This document shows, one piece after another, positions 62,403 through 64,000 of a DNA stretch of 64,000 nucleotides (within the stretch, counting starts at the first letter, position 1; each line of letters starts with the position of its first letter). This DNA comes from Candidatus Tanganyikabacteria bacterium. Its GTDB lineage: Bacteria; Cyanobacteriota; Sericytochromatia; S15B-MN24; VGJW01. The position numbers were made by a program, and so were the translations under genes. The stretch covers positions 1-64,000 of the forward strand of contig VGJW01000002.1 of NCBI GenBank assembly GCA_016867265.1. The letters are read 5' to 3'. The notes under the pieces are model-generated. The model worked only from the letters and a program-made list of their open reading frames with translations, did not search any database and had not been told where the DNA came from.

Positions 62403-64000
62403 TCATCTTCCGATGAGGTCCTGCAGCGGCAGGTGGATGCGCACCGTCACGCCCCCCTGGTTGCCTTCCCGCGCCTTGACCTTGAGGTCCTCGCGTCCGA
62501 ACGGCAGGCCCAAGTGTTGCAGGTAGCCCCGGACGTAGGCGGCCGTCGTCTCCGCCCGCCGGCTTGCGAGGGCTTCGCCTTCACGGCCCGTGGCCTCGCC
62601 TTCGATCTCGATGTCGAAGTCCTTGTGGGAGGTGATGCGCTGCATCTGATCCGTGGACAGCCCGCGCACCTTGGTGGACAAATCGACCAGAAGTCGGGTG
62701 ACCTCGTCCTCCTGCTGGCCCTGCAGGTCGAGCAGGCTGCTGACCGAGCCCTCCATCCGCTGAGTCGCCTCGAGGTCGATGGCGCTCTGGCCCTCGGCTT
62801 CGGCCACCTGTTCGTCGCGGCGCATCTTGGATGCTTTCTCCAGAATGGCGGCGCGCGGGGGCAGCTTGACGACGGGGCCTTGTCCCAGACGCCCGCGAAT
62901 GAATGCCAGCGCCTTCTGCAGCTGGGCGTCCCGGGCGTCACGCGCGACGTCATCGGAAGGTTCGGGCTCGGGTTCGTTCTTGGGGGTGGGCGCGGGCTCC
63001 TGGAGCAGGTCGGGGATGATGCCGCGCTTGTGAATGTCGTTGCCGCCCGCCGTCAGGTACTTGTTGGTCGTGATGGCAAGGCCGGCACCGCCCTCGAGCG
63101 GATGGACCGTCTGGACCAGGCCCTTGCCGAAGGTCGTCGTCCCGATGAGCGTTGCCACGCCGGCATCCTGCAGGGCGCCGGCCAGGATTTCGGAGGCAGA
63201 GGCGGAGCCGCCGTCGACCAAGACCACGAACGGCTTGCGCTTGTCCCAGAGTGCCTTGTTGCCGGTGCGCCGGATCATGCCCTCGGTAGGCAGCATGTCG
63301 CGGTTGCCATCGCGGTCGACAATCTGCACGACGGGCCCCTTGTCGATGAACATCAGGCCGATGGTCACGGCATTGGGCAGCAGCCCGCCCGGGTTGCCGC
63401 GCAGGTCGAGGACCAGCGCCCGCTGGCCGGCCACTTTCTGCAGGGCGTCGCGCATCTCGCGGTCCGCCGACTCGCTCATGAAGGTCGACAGGCGGATGTA
63501 GCCGACGTCACCCGGCAAGTTCCGGGCCCGGACGGCCTTGGTCACGATGTTGTCGCGGACGATGGACACGGTCCGGGGCTTGGCGCTCCCGCGCACGACC
63601 ACCAGCTTGACCGGGGTGCCCCGCTGCCCGCGAATCAGGCCGACAGCCTCGTCGATGGCCATGTCCTGGGTCGACTTGCCGTTAACCGAGATGATGTGAT
63701 CCCCGGCCTTGAGGCCAGCCTTCCATGCCGGCGTCTCCTCGATGGGGGCGATGACCGTCAGCTTCTTGTCCCGCATGCCGATCTGGATGCCGATGCCCGA
63801 GAAGGACCCTTGGCGCTCCTCCTGCATGCTTTTGAAGACCTTGGGCTCCATGAAGCGGGTGTAAGGGTCGTCCAAGGTCTCCAGCATGCCGCGGATCGCC
63901 CCGTACTCGAGCTTGGATTCGTCCCCCGGCGGGGACAGGAACTCGGTCCGGACCTTGTTGTAGACCTCGAAGAAGGTCCTGAAGTCCCGACTCTCCGCCG
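62403..64000 (-). CDS. S41 C-terminal processing protease with OmpA-like C-terminal domain (5' partial)
   Basis: The frame is open past the window edge, so the N-terminus (and any signal peptide) is missing. The visible part starts with the typical CTP segment (YGAIRGMLETLDDPYTRFM). A PDZ domain follows (GIGIQIGMRDKKLTVIAPIE, then AGDHIISVNG). The S41 core has GDVGYIRLSTF, LDLRGNPGGLLPNA, the nucleophile Ser in VDGGSASASEILAGAL and the general-base Lys in GTTTFGKGLVQT. After a Pro-rich linker and a helical region, the last 100 residues (DFDIEIEGEATGREGEALAS, then RRAETTAAYVRGYL) resemble a degenerate OmpA peptidoglycan-binding domain, an unusual addition to this family. Confidence 0.88.
   Translation of the reverse strand, partial: AESRDFRTFFEVYNKVRTEFLSPPGDESKLEYGAIRGMLETLDDPYTRFMEPKVFKSMQEERQGSFSGIGIQIGMRDKKLTVIAPIEETPAWKAGLKAGDHIISVNGKSTQDMAIDEAVGLIRGQRGTPVKLVVVRGSAKPRTVSIVRDNIVTKAVRARNLPGDVGYIRLSTFMSESADREMRDALQKVAGQRALVLDLRGNPGGLLPNAVTIGLMFIDKGPVVQIVDRDGNRDMLPTEGMIRRTGNKALWDKRKPFVVLVDGGSASASEILAGALQDAGVATLIGTTTFGKGLVQTVHPLEGGAGLAITTNKYLTAGGNDIHKRGIIPDLLQEPAPTPKNEPEPEPSDDVARDARDAQLQKALAFIRGRLGQGPVVKLPPRAAILEKASKMRRDEQVAEAEGQSAIDLEATQRMEGSVSSLLDLQGQQEDEVTRLLVDLSTKVRGLSTDQMQRITSHKDFDIEIEGEATGREGEALASRRAETTAAYVRGYLQHLGLPFGREDLKVKAREGNQGGVTVRIHLPLQDLIGR

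Overview
The window is GC-rich, almost fully coding bacterial chromosome with ordinary housekeeping genes. It shows no prophage, insertion sequence or CRISPR array. It encodes a complete 14-subunit-equivalent complex I, an electron-transfer flavoprotein, a thiolase, glycolate-oxidase-type flavoenzymes and a peptide ABC importer, which suggests a respiring heterotroph. An MlaD-type transporter, an OmpA-like domain and many Sec-exported lipoproteins suggest a diderm envelope. A non-photosynthetic relative of Cyanobacteria (Sericytochromatia-like) is one possibility, but this is a weak impression and not something the sequence proves.

Layout. 1-790: end of a CheR-TPR protein. 859-4178: a tight pair, a SNF2-like protein that has lost its ATPase motifs and a protein with about 40 clustered cysteines. 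4153-8014 (minus): a ribbon-helix-helix-like protein and a large zinc-ribbon/cyclase/AAA/TPR signalling protein. 8121-10923: CcdA, a GNAT enzyme and two related lipoproteins. 10939-13907: an Mla-like lipid ABC system with two permease genes. 13920-17064 (minus): GlcD, GlcE and a small membrane protein. 17130-19471: ribE-ribBA-ribH. 19521-24565: three exported proteins (lipoprotein, NHL-repeat protein, subtilase). 24618-33141 (minus): dppD-dppF-binding protein-dppB-dppC-thiolase-histidine kinase. 33234-36095: uvrA. 36115-41587: an unknown protein, a GspF/PilC protein, a catalytically altered endonuclease V, a lipoprotein, a DEDDh exonuclease and a Nudix hydrolase. 41633-55405: nuoA-N in 13 genes with NuoC and NuoD fused. 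55443-55524: tRNA-Leu(CAG). 55688-57479 (minus): etfB-etfA. 57522-64000 (minus): damaged glycine-rich lipoproteins, an SLC1 symporter, two more lipoproteins and an S41 protease cut by the window edge.

How the genes work together. ETF and complex I would feed electrons to the quinone pool. The thiolase sits in one run with peptide uptake genes and fits amino-acid or fatty-acid catabolism. About eleven lipoproteins, many with Pro/Ala/Gly-rich linkers, show heavy investment in the cell surface.

Several genes have a TANNAT-like -10 hexamer only 6-9 bases before the start codon, which points to leaderless transcripts as a common mode of expression. No gene-free stretch exceeds about 210 bases.
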